Shown here: piece by piece, positions 9,710-20,187 of the stretch
Layout: each line of letters begins with the position of its first letter
How positions within the stretch are numbered: the first letter of the stretch is position 1
Assembly (NCBI GenBank): GCA_907163375.1
Contig: CAJQUW010007017.1
Coordinates: 1-64,000 of the forward strand
Direction of reading: 5' to 3'
Origin: Prostheceraeus crozeri
Lineage: Eukaryota > Platyhelminthes > Polycladida > Euryleptidae
Length of the DNA: 64,000 nucleotides
The notes under the pieces: generated by a model
Seen by the model: the letters and a program-made list of their open reading frames with translations, nothing else
Told to the model about the DNA's origin: nothing
Database searches by the model: none
Made by a program: the position numbers and the translations under genes

Positions 9710-10464
9710 AGTCCGGCAGCCAGAACGAGTTTCAGCAAGGAAGAGGCCGAAAATGAGACTTTCACAGAATGATGTACACCCTATGCCTACTAATAATCTG
9801 CACGTCTGCCGAGTTCTAGTGAGTTCCTCTTCTTATCAGGCAGGATCAAAGAAAATCACATGTTGATCCAATGGGACACAGATTGCAGTTTTTGTAAATT
9901 TTGCATGTTTTGTAAATTTTTTCAAATTTTGTATGTTTTCTCTGATTAAGCAAAAAGTACTATGTCAAGAGCCATAATTTTTGACATGGAATGTCTTTAG
10001 ATCATTTCTTATCATGTTCATGAACATCTATCTGTGAAGCTATACGCATTCAGATTTGGCAGGCCTCCTAATGTCGGCAAACGCCAACATGTTGGCCCAC
10101 TTTATCCACTTTGAAGCACATTCTCGCATACATCGCCTATCAAGTACATGATAATAGCACATGCACATCATAGAAAATGACCTGAAGGCATTCCAAGGCA
10201 AAAAAATGGCTATAGAGTTAGTGTTTTTCAGTCAATAAGAGAAAACATAAAAAAATTCATTTTTGTCAAAAACTACAATCTGCATCCCATTGGATGTGGA
10301 TTATCTGTGGGATGTGTTTTCCCTTGATTCTGTCAGACAAGAGGAGGAACTAAATAGAACTCGGTAGACGCGCAGATTCTTAATAGGCATAGGGTGTACA
10401 TCATCATGTGAAAGTCTCATTTTCGGCCCCGTTCCCTGCAGATACTCTTTCTGGCTGCCGGACT
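9710..10464. mobile_element. Palindromic non-autonomous transposon, copy 1 (uninterrupted)
   Basis: The ends are long inverted repeats: AGTCCGGCAGCCAGAACG at the left is matched by the reverse complement CTGGCTGCCGGACT at 10451-10464. Similarity continues inward for roughly 300 bases through GAGACTTTCACA and TGGGACACAGATTGCAG. No protein is encoded. The flanks show no clear target duplication. Its centre (CTCCTAATGTCGGCAAAC near 10065-10082) is the empty counterpart of the site occupied by a piggyBac in the copy at 39553-42412. Confidence 0.8.
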
Positions 10465-13064
10465 GTAATTAGAATGTCATCTGTGGCAGTATATATTAAC
10501 ACTCAGCATTATGATTATTGTGATGCTACAGTACGTAACAGTATCGTTTATAAATGTTTCACTTCAGTATGCCCCTTAATGTCCTTTTGCATGCAGTCTA
10601 ATAAGACTACATTTTCATTGCAGTGTAGACATCGCATTAGCATTTCTGTGATATAATGACGATGAAGTCTCAATCATCATTCAATTTGAAGAGTTTTTTC
10701 GATTTAATCCATGCATATCAACACTTGACGACACGAGAATATCTTTAGAGACTTTTCATCATCAACTCACCGTGTACAATGTAGAATGAAAAATGCAGCA
10801 GTAACTAGATGCATCAATGTAAGCAACTTATCTGAACGAATTTGAGATATGCAATCTCATAATTGAGATAATTTTTGTTGATTTAATTACGCACATGAGC
10901 TGAAATTCTTTAACAAGCTGTGCAGACAATAGAACTCCAAGGCTTTAGAGCTCTATATTGTCTGATCAGTTGCTTGTTCTCCTATATTCATTGTCCCTTA
11001 AACTTGTACGACATTTCAACACAACATGCAAATGCACCATAATGACAACAATGCATATTATGACGCCAATGACAAAATAGTGAAGTCATACTGAGATCTT
11101 TGCTGATTAATGGTCATGAGAAATTCTCATTGCAAATTTTAATGAGCACCGATATCTTTAAGATCGCCAAGAACGAAGAAAGTGAAGACATTCTGTTGAA
11201 AGGTAATGGTAAAGGAAAAGGGCAGTTTCTGTACTCTTTTCAGCTCTTTTCAAACTTCAAATTTCAGATTCAGAATGTTGCTGTGAGTCTGACCAATTGA
11301 AGTGAAATTCAAGACAATAGTATGCATCTGATCACAGTCTTCAACTACATCAACATTTTACAATGTATCGAATGCGGGCAACCTGAATAAGAAGAAACTT
11401 GTAATACATTTATCGACATCTCTTTGATTGGTTCTCTGCTGTCATCAACTAACTATATGTAGGTATCCAGCATTTTTGATGGCCAACTTCTTCGTAAAAA
11501 CACATTAAAAATTGTTCAATTATTACAATTTAATTAATTATAAATTTATTAATTACAATTTCTATATATCGATAAAATGTTTGTACATCACATAATAAAT
11601 TTTGTTAATTGATTATACATGGATAAATGGATTCTTATGTTTTAGGTATAAAATTTTATTTATGCGCACTGGACTTGAAATAATCTAAATTATTAACGGA
11701 TTTTCCACTGTGGAATTTGTCTGTGCTTGCATTCTTCCAATTCTCCGAATTTTATAATCTTATCGTGACTTTGTTTAATCGTCGTCAGCAAATCAAAGAT
11801 GAACCTCATATTTTTGACTACGTCTACAGAGCACTTCAGTGCGCCTCTCCAGAATTTTGTGAATCTCCACATTTTGTGAATGAGATTGGAATGAAATAGA
11901 AATCTAATTGCATAAAATCATAGCAGATGGATATTAAGGCCATCTAAGCTTAGAGAGGACATAGGATAACTAGGATGGCAACAGTCTGGACTCCACCAGC
12001 GGTCAACATAGATCAAAATTTCTGTGTCTTCATTTAGAGATAACTTCTGATGCAAATGACGTACTGCCTAACACTTTCACACGGAATAAGATCCATCTGA
12101 GAGATTTCAGTTGTCTGAATATTTTTGAAAATGAACCGTTAACAAAGTGTGTATTGTCCGCATGAAAGAAAATGATAAAAGTTGATCCTGTGACAACAGA
12201 TTTATGAATTTCGTCCCCATCTTTTGCATTTGATCAGCCTAGTCAGGAATTTAAATTTTGTCATCAAATAGCGATTTTATGTCATTTAGACTGGTTCGGT
12301 GTCGAAACAGATCTCGTGGTTCTCATTGTCGGTGTATTCGTCATCACCGATGGAAATTACAAAATACCTAAAAATAGTAGGTGAGGAGGTCAAGCAGCTG
12401 TGACGTAAGTATGACGTCGCAACAAATCGATAAATCGTTGTCCAGGCGATAGGGAGGCCATCTATTATGTGTGCGATCAGCTGACAAGGACAAATTACTG
12501 ACAGTACCAGCGTTACAAAATTAAATTTGAACTGACGGTACCAGCCTTATTGCTTTCAATTTCTATGGGTAACACTGAGACAATGCGGCCAAGCGAATTC
12601 ATGAATGGAATGACGAGCACCGATACAAAGATATCTACTGCAGATATCTACACGTACACAATGGCACAATAGAAAGAGCTGCAAATTACTGTAGGATTGG
12701 AAACAATCGAATTCCGCTACCGCTACACTTGCATACTTGGAACAGAGAGATGCTGAAATAGGATGCAGAATTATCCAGGTAATCTCAAAAATTCGTCTAA
12801 GGAGGTAGACCGACTAAAAAATGAAGTGGACACCGAGACAAATTTTCTAGAAAAGACCAACGACACTAAACACAAAACTCAACAATAAGCAGAAACTGAA
12901 AACAGGACACTAGAAAATTAGCAATGCAGAGAGCAAGAGAGAGAGAGAGAGACACGACCAGCACGACCAGCAGTCTGACATTTTTGGAACGTTTATCACT
13001 TTCAACATAGTTTCACAAAAATCTTGGCTCACAACAAACTTCCTGGTCTGACCATGACTCTAAG
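10465..13064. other. No supported feature
   Basis: Long AT-rich stretch with short chance frames only and a short GA run near 12933-12952. No repeat ends or conserved protein could be recognised. Confidence 0.45.
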
Positions 13065-13754
13065 ATGGGTTGCCGGTGGAATTGGGAAACCCATGGGATT
13101 CCCATGGGAATGTGATTGGAATGGGACGATGTACTGAAACCCACTCTCTCATGGAAAAACCGTGAGAAATATTTGTATCACCAATCGAAAGATTTTAGTG
13201 TTTATTTTAAGCACAAGTTAAGCGCACACATTGTGATCAAGCATCAATTCACTCTAAAAGCGTTAATGCGTTGTTCTGAAGTGTTAGCAATAGCAACATG
13301 ATAGCAACTACTGTCTTGCCTGCTGTCATTGACTCATTGTTGATCTTTTTTATTGTTAGACCGCAAAGGACGCAGAGAAACCTGTTTTCCCTTTCACATC
13401 TATTGTTGTTCATCAGGTGAATAGGACACGACAGAAACCAATTAACAAGGTGTAAGACCGAATGTATTCCTATGATTGGCTAATCGGCACAAGTAGACGA
13501 TGGGGAAGTCTCCATTTCTGCACCGATGAGGCGAAAGAGCTAGGACTAGGAGCCTATAGTTATAATAGCATCTTCATGTATTATAGTAGGTATATAGGAG
13601 GCCTATAAAGGCGTATCGTATTGCACCTTATTATAATATTCATGCCTCTGCATGCATGTCCATCTTATTATAGGACCTATCAATGACGATCGATGGCTTT
13701 CTCGTGGGATGGGATGGGAATGGGACGAAGAATTTCGTCCCACCGGCAAGCCTG
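13065..13754. mobile_element. hAT-type non-autonomous element (690 bp)
   Basis: The left end (GGGTTGCCGGTGG) and right end (CCACCGGCAAGCCTG) are inverted repeats. They are flanked by 8-bp near-duplicates, ACTCTAAG at 13057-13064 and GCTATAAG at 13755-13762 (6 of 8 match). An 8-bp duplication points to hAT. The ends match those of the 97-bp MITE at 15921-16017, including the sub-terminal CCCATGGGATTCCCAT words, so this is probably a longer member of the same family. No transposase is visible. Confidence 0.7.
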
Positions 13755-14190
13755 GCTATAAGTCTGTGAAACAGCAAGGCTAGCTTCACTACTGATCAAA
13801 CGACTTTGAATTAACTTGTTGAGGACGGTGGACTACTCGTCATCGTTATTTTTATTCGACTGCCGAGTTGACGAAATGAGTAACAGCCTCAAGTGCGGGA
13901 ACGAGGTGTGGTCGTCCTATTTACATTGAAAGTGTGCCAACTCGGTAATAACGCTCTCAAGTACCTCGAGACTGAGATGATGATAAAAAAAGCTATCCCG
14001 TCATCAAGAGGTCAAAAGAAACTCGGCCATGAATTCTTCATTAAGGGACCTTGCCTCAGCAAATTCAATGAATTTCTGAGATTCAGGCGAGGATTGAGCT
14101 GCAGCTTGTATATCGGGTCTGATAGAAAAGTGGTTTGGAGCCAATTGCTGTTGTGGATCGGAGCGGCTGCATCCACTGAACTTCTAAGAT
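13755..14190 (+). other. Unassigned open frame region
   Basis: A 104-residue frame (13893-14207) has ordinary amino-acid composition but no motif I recognise; its 3' end runs into the tandem repeat that follows. The region could be an old transposon or host exon remnant. I assign no function. Confidence 0.25.
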
Positions 14191-14333
14191 ACGTAGTAAA
14201 TCAGTGATTCTTGATAACATTTCTACGACGTGTAGTAAATTAGTGATTCTTGATAATATTTCTACGGCATGTAGTAAATTAGTGATTCTTGATAATATTT
14301 CTACGACGTGTAGTAAATTAGTGAATTTGTAAT
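14191..14333. repeat. 39-bp minisatellite, about 3.6 copies
   Basis: GTAGTAAATTAGTGATTC recurs at 14193, 14232, 14271 and 14310, giving an exact 39-bp period with few differences. Confidence 0.9.
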
Positions 14334-15414
14334 GCTTCTTCGAAGACTCATAATAAAGATTTCTTCGAGATGTTTGTAGACAGTTTAGAAATCATTCTGA
14401 GAAGATTGTTCATTGAAAATCCCTTCAAAGCCCTCCTCCTTACACTTGATCGCCATTCTCTAATCTGAGCTTATCATCTTTAATGCTCTTTCAGTACAGA
14501 CCCACTTTCTTCCTCCAAGCAGAACAAGGACGTGGAACAACTTACCGCATTGATCAACTTTTTTATTCTGAAGACGATATAAGAGCAGAAATTAATACAT
14601 TTTCCCCGCCAGGTACTTTGCACAGCTCTATCGTGTCACAATTGTTAGAAAATTGTACGAGATCTTCCTCAAAATGAGAAAATTGAAATCGCTGTACTTC
14701 ATGCACTTTCGCGCTCACAGAATTCTCGATCAACTCAAGAAAACATAAATTCAATCTATCTTCGCATTCGTCCCGCAATTCATAGAAATCGAATACAGGC
14801 TGAAAATTGGTATACTTTGTCAGCTTATCCCAAAGAAAGCTTCTAGCATAGAATTCCTACACTCTATGATGCTTATGATAAATGATTAGAACGGAGGAGA
14901 ATTAAAAGTAATGAGAAAAATAAAGAAATGAAAGAATTAGAACTTCCACCATTGTTCTTGCCATGTGTCAGCTATCTGCGCCATGTCAAATCTCAGCTAA
15001 GTAAAGACTGTCATATACAGGTGACCATCTCATGTCGCTCTACACACTGATATCCAGTCTTTTCAATGCGCATGAATAGAAAGGACGAGAGGCCTCGGGT
15101 ACATTATTGAGAGCTGTTTTTTTGCATAAATTTCATAGATGCATTTGTTGATGAATAAATGTGATAATCATAATTTCATACGGATTTTTTTCAATGATCC
15201 ATAAATAGTTTGAATTGATAAGGATGCTCAAATTTTTCAAGAAATTAACAAAAATGCTCGATTTTCAGAAGCATTCTTAAATATGGTTCAAATTCCTTGA
15301 CATGGGTCAAATGTGATAAATTATGAGTTGACTATTAAAACTTACTAGTTAACAAAAAATTAGAGTTACTGCTATTATAGCTTTGGAGCAATCCCCCACC
15401 CCGGGTAGAAGCGG
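14334..15414. other. No supported feature
   Basis: Contains a weak plus-strand frame (14483-14677) without recognisable motifs. Nothing else is supported. Confidence 0.4.
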
Positions 15415-15617
15415 GTTAACGTGTACAGCACAACGTACGCACAGCGCATCACTTTACACCATAGAAATAAACTGTTTGTCTGAAGTTGACTAGAATGGAA
15501 ATTGACTCAAAGTCGTGACACATCCGAGGGAACTAATTTGAGTCATGAATGACCAAATAAAAAGCTTAGATTCATGCATGTAACTTTTTCTAATCCAATG
15601 ACACAGTCGTTGGCAAG

Positions 15618-15872
15618 CATAGAAATTGACAGCAATAAAACCTCTAGAATGGAAATTAAGCTTCATGCAATGCACAATAACGGCACATAAATCGCACGCA
15701 TTTTCACTTAGATGCACCTGCCAACGTCTGTATCATTGGGTTAGAATCAGTCACATGAGTAAATCGAAGCTTTTAATTGGTTCTTCATGCCCAACTTAGT
15801 TCCCACGGATGTACCGCGACCTTGAGTCAATTTCCATTCTAGTCAACTTCGGATAAACAGTTTATTTCTATG
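15618..15872 (-). mobile_element. 255-bp-family MITE nested in its own relative
   Basis: An inverted copy of the same family is inserted in the outer copy. It starts CATAGAAATTGACAG, ends TTTATTTCTATG, and is flanked by the perfect 8-bp duplication TTGGCAAG (15610-15617 and 15873-15880). Length is 255 bp. Confidence 0.88.
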
Positions 15873-15920
15873 TTGGCAAGTGTATCTAAGTGAAAATGCG
15901 TGCGATTTATGTGCCACTAT

Positions 15921-16017
15921 CAGGCTTGCCGTGGGAATGGGAATTCCCATGGGATTCCCATCAAAAATCCCGTGGGAATGGGATGGGAATTCAAAATCAA
16001 TTCCCACGGCAAGCCTG
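15921..16017. mobile_element. 97-bp hAT MITE
   Basis: It has perfect inverted ends (CAGGCTTGCCGTGGGAA and its complement) and the perfect 8-bp duplication GCCACTAT (15913-15920 and 16018-16025). Uninserted relatives of the target, GTGCCACTATT, exist near 29054 and, on the minus strand, near 25960, so the empty site is visible in this window. Confidence 0.93.
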
Positions 16018-16089
16018 GCCACTATTGTGCATTACATGAAGCTTAACTTCCATTCTAGAGATTTTGTTGTTGTCAATTTCCATGCTTTA

Positions 16090-16278
16090 GGACTCAGCCA
16101 CACTGAAAGCGAAGCAAACACGAGCGTCCCGAGCAAGCGCGAGCAAGCGCATCTCTGCAAGCTATTAATCACTCTGCCTTGCTTTGCTCGCAGTGTGGCA
16201 GTCTACAACTGCTGCAATGATGACTTTATATTTGCTCCAAAACGCTTTGCTCGGAAAGCTTGCAGTGTGGCTGAGGCC
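16090..16278. mobile_element. 189-bp Harbinger-like MITE
   Basis: The ends GGACTCAGCCACACTG and CAGTGTGGCTGAGGCC are inverted, with TTA on both sides (16087-16089, 16279-16281). A 3-bp TTA duplication is typical of PIF/Harbinger. It sits inside the right target duplication of the 255-bp MITE and is therefore younger than that insertion. Confidence 0.8.
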
Positions 16279-16334
16279 TTACACTAACACGGACAGTTTG
16301 CGTTGTCAATGTGCGCACCAAATCGCGCGTAGTA

Positions 16335-18087
16335 CAGGGTGGCGCGAAATAATACCGAATAAACCGCCGGATTTTAAACTTTTATTACTCCTCAAACATT
16401 TATCCGATCGTCATGAAATTTCGACTCATACTAGTTTGGATTATAGGATTTATGATGATTATACCTGTTGTACTGAGAATTGTCAGAAAATTCTGATTCT
16501 ATTGACCGAATGACATGTAGTAAAATTGACATACCAACAATGTATCTTAACATGTAAAATTTAATGATAAACTTTTCCCTTTATTTCCCCCACGTCTTTA
16601 TCAATAATGACCAAAACGAATTAAGGTAAATGTCATAGAAAACATCTATTAAATGAAAAACATAAGAAAAAAGTGTTAGTAGTCATCGAACTTCAACGTG
16701 TCCTCCTCCATTCTCGAGGACGGATTCGAGTCGCTTTTGGTAGGCCAGAGGAGTTTCTCGACACATCTCAGTTGTCACTTCTTGAAATGCTTGTATGATG
16801 CGGTCCTTCAGGTCTTGCATGGATGTTGGCCGTGTATGGCAAACCTTGGACTTGACAAAACCCCACAAGAAGAAATTGCAAGGTGTCAGGTCAGGTGAAC
16901 GCGGTGGCCAGGGCATGTTAGGAGATCCACGTCCCATCCGTCTGTTAGGCATCTTCTTGTTCAACCACTCACGCACAGGAAGTCCCCAGTGTGGAGGTGC
17001 ACCATCTTGCATGAATATGATGCTCCTGCCTCTTCTTTCCGACTGCACCGCCGGCCACAATTCCTCCTGTAGCATCTTGAGATACCGATCCTTGTTGACG
17101 GAGGTGTCGAAGAAGAACGGTCCGTAGATGCCTCATTGGCCGATTGCCGCCCAGACGGTAGTGCGTGGCGAGTGCATAGACTCTTGCTTGATCCAATGAG
17201 GGTTCTGGTTGGCCCAATAACGACAATTGTGGCGATTCACACCACCATCTAGATGGAAGTGAGCTTCATCGAACCAGGTTAGTTCCACTAAATGGCTCGG
17301 GTTGGCTTGGATGCGCTGTAGCTCCTGTTCTGCGAACTCCATTCGGTTTTCCAGATCTTCTTCGTGTAATCGCTGCACCACCTGGACCTTGTACGGATGC
17401 CATCCATAGTCATGGAGGATGCGCTGGATAGTGCGGCGACTCACTTGAAGGCATTAGATGCACGACGGGTAGATGTGTTTGGGTCGTCCTCGAAGTGCTG
17501 CACAACTCGTTCCACATTCTGCTCCGTTCGTTCAGAAGATGACCGGTCCCACTTAACAGTCACCACACTACCACTGGTCAACAGGTTTGTGTGCCACCGC
17601 TTTATGGTACGGGCATCCGGTGCTCTCGCGTTCTTCCCATACTCTGAATGATAAAGCCTTTGTACCTCCACAGAACTCTTGAGCCATTCGTACCAAGCCG
17701 CGCATTTTGCCCGTTCTGCAACCGAATAATCATCCATTCTTCTATGTTCGATTCTTTTCAGATAGTGATTTAATCGTCGAATGATATTTTATATGACATG
17801 GAAGTAACTGAACAATATTCACTTCAAGACTGCGCACAATTCGTTGTGCAGAATGCGATTCATGTTAAATTAATTAACTTGATCTAGATTGTCGATGTCA
17901 ACAAAATGAGTACATGTCATTCGGGTAATACAATAATCAGAATTTTCTGACAATTCTCAGTGCAACAGGTATAATCATCATAAATCCTATACTCCAAACT
18001 AGTACGAGTCGAAATTTCATGACGATCGGATGAATATTTGAGGAGTAATAAAAGTTTAAAATCCGGCGGTTTACGTGCGCCACCCTG
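16335..18087 (-). mobile_element. Mariner/Tc1-superfamily transposon with long inverted repeats
   Basis: The element starts CAGGGTGGCGCG and ends GCGCCACCCTG, flanked by TA on both sides (16333-16334, 18088-18089). The inverted repeats extend for roughly 150-160 bases (16335-16497 and 17936-18087), which is long for the group. The transposase lies on the minus strand between them. It is inserted in the second unit of the ancient 60-bp repeat. Confidence 0.93.
16683..17737 (-). pseudogene. Mariner transposase (DD37D type), broken
   Basis: The reading has about 350 codons. The N terminus (MDDYSVAERAKCAAWYEWL onward) resembles the helix-turn-helix domain found on many arthropod mariner-like transposases (DUF4817 type), followed by a second helix-turn-helix (SRRTIQRILHDYGWHP). 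The catalytic core shows WFDEAHFHLDGG (first Asp), FMQDGAPPHW (second Asp) and PRSPDLTPCNFFLWG (third Asp). By my count 37 residues separate the last two. Two lesions are visible: a frame change near 17441 between the two DNA-binding helices and an in-frame TGA at 17133-17135 before GIYGPFFFD. Cut-and-paste activity from this copy is therefore not expected. Confidence 0.92.
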
Positions 18088-18180
18088 TACTTCACTTTAC
18101 ACCACCGCAGAAGGTTTGCGTTGACGTGCACAGCACAAAGCACGCGCAATGTTTCACTGTACACCTTCGCAAGTCCTACT

Positions 18181-18954
18181 TCAGAGACAGCTTGCGCTAG
18201 TTAAGTCGTGTCGGAGACGAAGTTATTGTGAAATCAATGTTATGTGCGTAGCCTATACAAAATGTACATGAAATGATGGTTATTGGATATTTCTAATGGT
18301 TGAAAATGAAAACGATATTTTTAGATAGACCTACTAAAGAAACTGGCCTATAAATTGACATTCTGTCAATCGGCAGTTTTGAGTATGAAGTCTCATGCTA
18401 AATTGCAGTCTGAGAAACACTGCTCTACAATGAAAAGGTCACAGACTGCATTAATCTCCCAAAAACATCCTTGTGCGACGCAATAAGGTGAGAACAAACT
18501 ATCTATTAGCTGCCGATGATAATTGCTTGGATAAATGAATCTTCCTCAGAAAATTGTCTGATAACTGGGCTGATTCAATGCATTAGATAATCCTTTCACA
18601 AGTCTTAGCCAATGATGACGGGGCTAGTAATGGAATACATTTCCTGCGATCTACAACTCGGCGCCAGATGTCACCTAAATTGCAATCAAAGTTAAATGAA
18701 ATTTCATTTCCTTTACCTGCCATAAAAACTGAGGAACAGATGTCTATGAAAACAAAATCGATTCGAATAACAATGACTTTGGCTCCTGTGATAGTTCCTT
18801 ATTCAAATTTCTGCAGTGTAATTCCTTGTGATGTCATAGAGATTTGAAGTCATTGTTAATGACAGAAGTATCGTGATGTCATAGGAATTCGATCTTATGC
18901 TTTATTCAAGTTAATGAGACTAGAATGATAATCCCCCTGATAAGCTGCCGCCAC
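18181..18954. other. No supported feature
   Basis: Short chance frames only. Confidence 0.5.
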
Positions 18955-19060
18955 ATTCCCATTGTCAGTCACTGGAAGCCCCATCCTTTAGGTGCCGCTA
19001 TCATGACAACCTGCCTAGGTCTATGGCGTTGTATTACTTTCAGTGTACATGTCTGCCCTG
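18955..19060 (+). repeat. Dispersed CACTGGAAG repeat, copy 1
   Basis: It shares GTCAGTCACTGGAAGCC, TTTAGGTGCCG, ATCATGACA and CAGTGTACATGTC in order with copies at 19455, 30022 and 44560, so it is an old interspersed repeat. The family is unknown. Confidence 0.6.
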
Positions 19061-19075
19061 CTGTGTGATGTCAAA

Positions 19076-19446
19076 CAGATTTGAGATATTTGTTGATGGA
19101 AGCGGGATCGTGATATCATACAGATTTGAGATGTTTGTTGATGGAAAGGGATCGTGACGTCATAGAGATTTGAGATGTTTGTTGATGGAAGCGGAATCGT
19201 GATATCATAGAGATTTGAGAGGTTTGTTGATGGAAAGGGATCGTGACGTCATAGAGATTTGAGATGTTTGTTGATGGAAGCGGAATCGTGATATCATACA
19301 GATTTGAGATGTTTGTTGATGGAAAGGGATCGTGACGTCATAGAGATTTGAGATGTTTGTTGATGGAAGAGGGATCGTGACGTCATAGAGATTTGAGAGG
19401 TTTGTTGATGGAAGAGGGATCGTGATGTCATAGATATTTGACATGA
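19076..19446. repeat. 44-46 bp minisatellite with TGACGTCA words
   Basis: About eight units carry GAGATGTTTGTTGATGGAA followed by GGATCGTGAYRTCATA. Four units contain the perfect palindrome TGACGTCA (near 19155, 19244, 19333, 19379); the others have TGATATCA or TGATGTCA. A minus-strand frame through it is a by-product of the period. Confidence 0.9.
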
Positions 19447-19454
19447 TGGAGATA

Positions 19455-19610
19455 CTCATTGTCAACCACTGGAAGGTGCCATCATTTAGGTACCGTTTTC
19501 ATGACAGCACCTGTCCACGACGCACTATTGTTTTCAATGAACATGTCCGTTCTTGTCCTTCATTATCATAGAGTGTCGCATTTCTATGGTTGAACCATCA
19601 TGATTTTGAA
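19455..19610 (+). repeat. Dispersed CACTGGAAG repeat, copy 2
   Basis: The longest readable copy: AACCACTGGAAGG, TTTAGGTACCGTTTTCATGA, TGTCCACGACGCAC, TTTTCAATGAACATGTCC and GAGTGTCGCATTTCTATGG in order. Confidence 0.65.
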
Positions 19611-20183
19611 TGTTGTTGATGATGAACAACCATAACTGCTGCAAGTAGAACGCACATAATTGTATCAGGCTTCAGACGTGCTTGAAAACGTGGGGATCAG
19701 TGCCAATTATTCTTACATTTGGATTACTTTTTCTTTAGTCTACAGGTCCTGAAATGGTACAAAAACTGTTTCTCTGTTGAACATTATTTCATCAGGACTT
19801 TGGGATAAGGTAGACTTCATAGAATATTTTCGTTGTTTCAAGACAAATGTTACGCTACAGTAACTGAAAGCAGTTTAAATAGTAGAATGTTAGCATATTA
19901 TTCTTCCGGTCTGTAAAGAGCAGCTAGAAAATTCAGCCATAATTGTAAACGACTAATCATTTTTTCACTGTGTGGTTGATGTGTATTTACCTTATGTCAT
20001 GGTTTTTTAAGTCTCGTGGCAGGTAATCCCAGCTCAACTGTGGAAGTCGAGGGATTTTTCAAATAAATAAATACGAAAAATAGTTCATGCTCTGGACACA
20101 GATAGTGATAGCGACGTAGACAGTTGAACACATAGATTTTTAACATGTGTAGTTTGACATATATTTGATTGTTAAAAATTTCC
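19611..20183. other. No supported feature
   Basis: Short chance frames only. Confidence 0.5.
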
Positions 20184-20187
20184 TTAA

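Larger units (their letters stand above)
15460..16084 (+). mobile_element. 255-bp-family MITE, outer copy (carries two nested insertions)
   Basis: It starts CATAGAAATAAAC and ends GTCAATTTCCATG. The 8-bp duplication is CTTTACAC: 15452-15459 on the left, and on the right 16085-16089 continuing at 16282-16284 because a later insertion split it. Removing the nested elements and their duplications leaves about 257 bp, matching the copies at 25895 and 28854. An 8-bp duplication suggests the hAT superfamily; the end CATAGAAAT is shared by all copies. Confidence 0.85.
15415..18180. repeat. Ancient 60-bp tandem repeat split by five insertions
   Basis: Three units sharing GTTTGCGTTGACGTGCACAG, CGCGC and TTCACTTTACAC are recognisable: 15415-15459, then 16282-16334 continuing at 18090-18110, then 18111-18180. 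Insertions now separate them: two 255-bp MITEs, a 97-bp hAT MITE, a 189-bp Harbinger-like MITE and a 1.75-kb mariner. Confidence 0.75.

Noticed and set aside
19205-19465. Minus-strand repeat frame (LYDVTIPLPSTN)
   Set aside because: By-product of the 45-bp minisatellite period; no start context or conservation argument.
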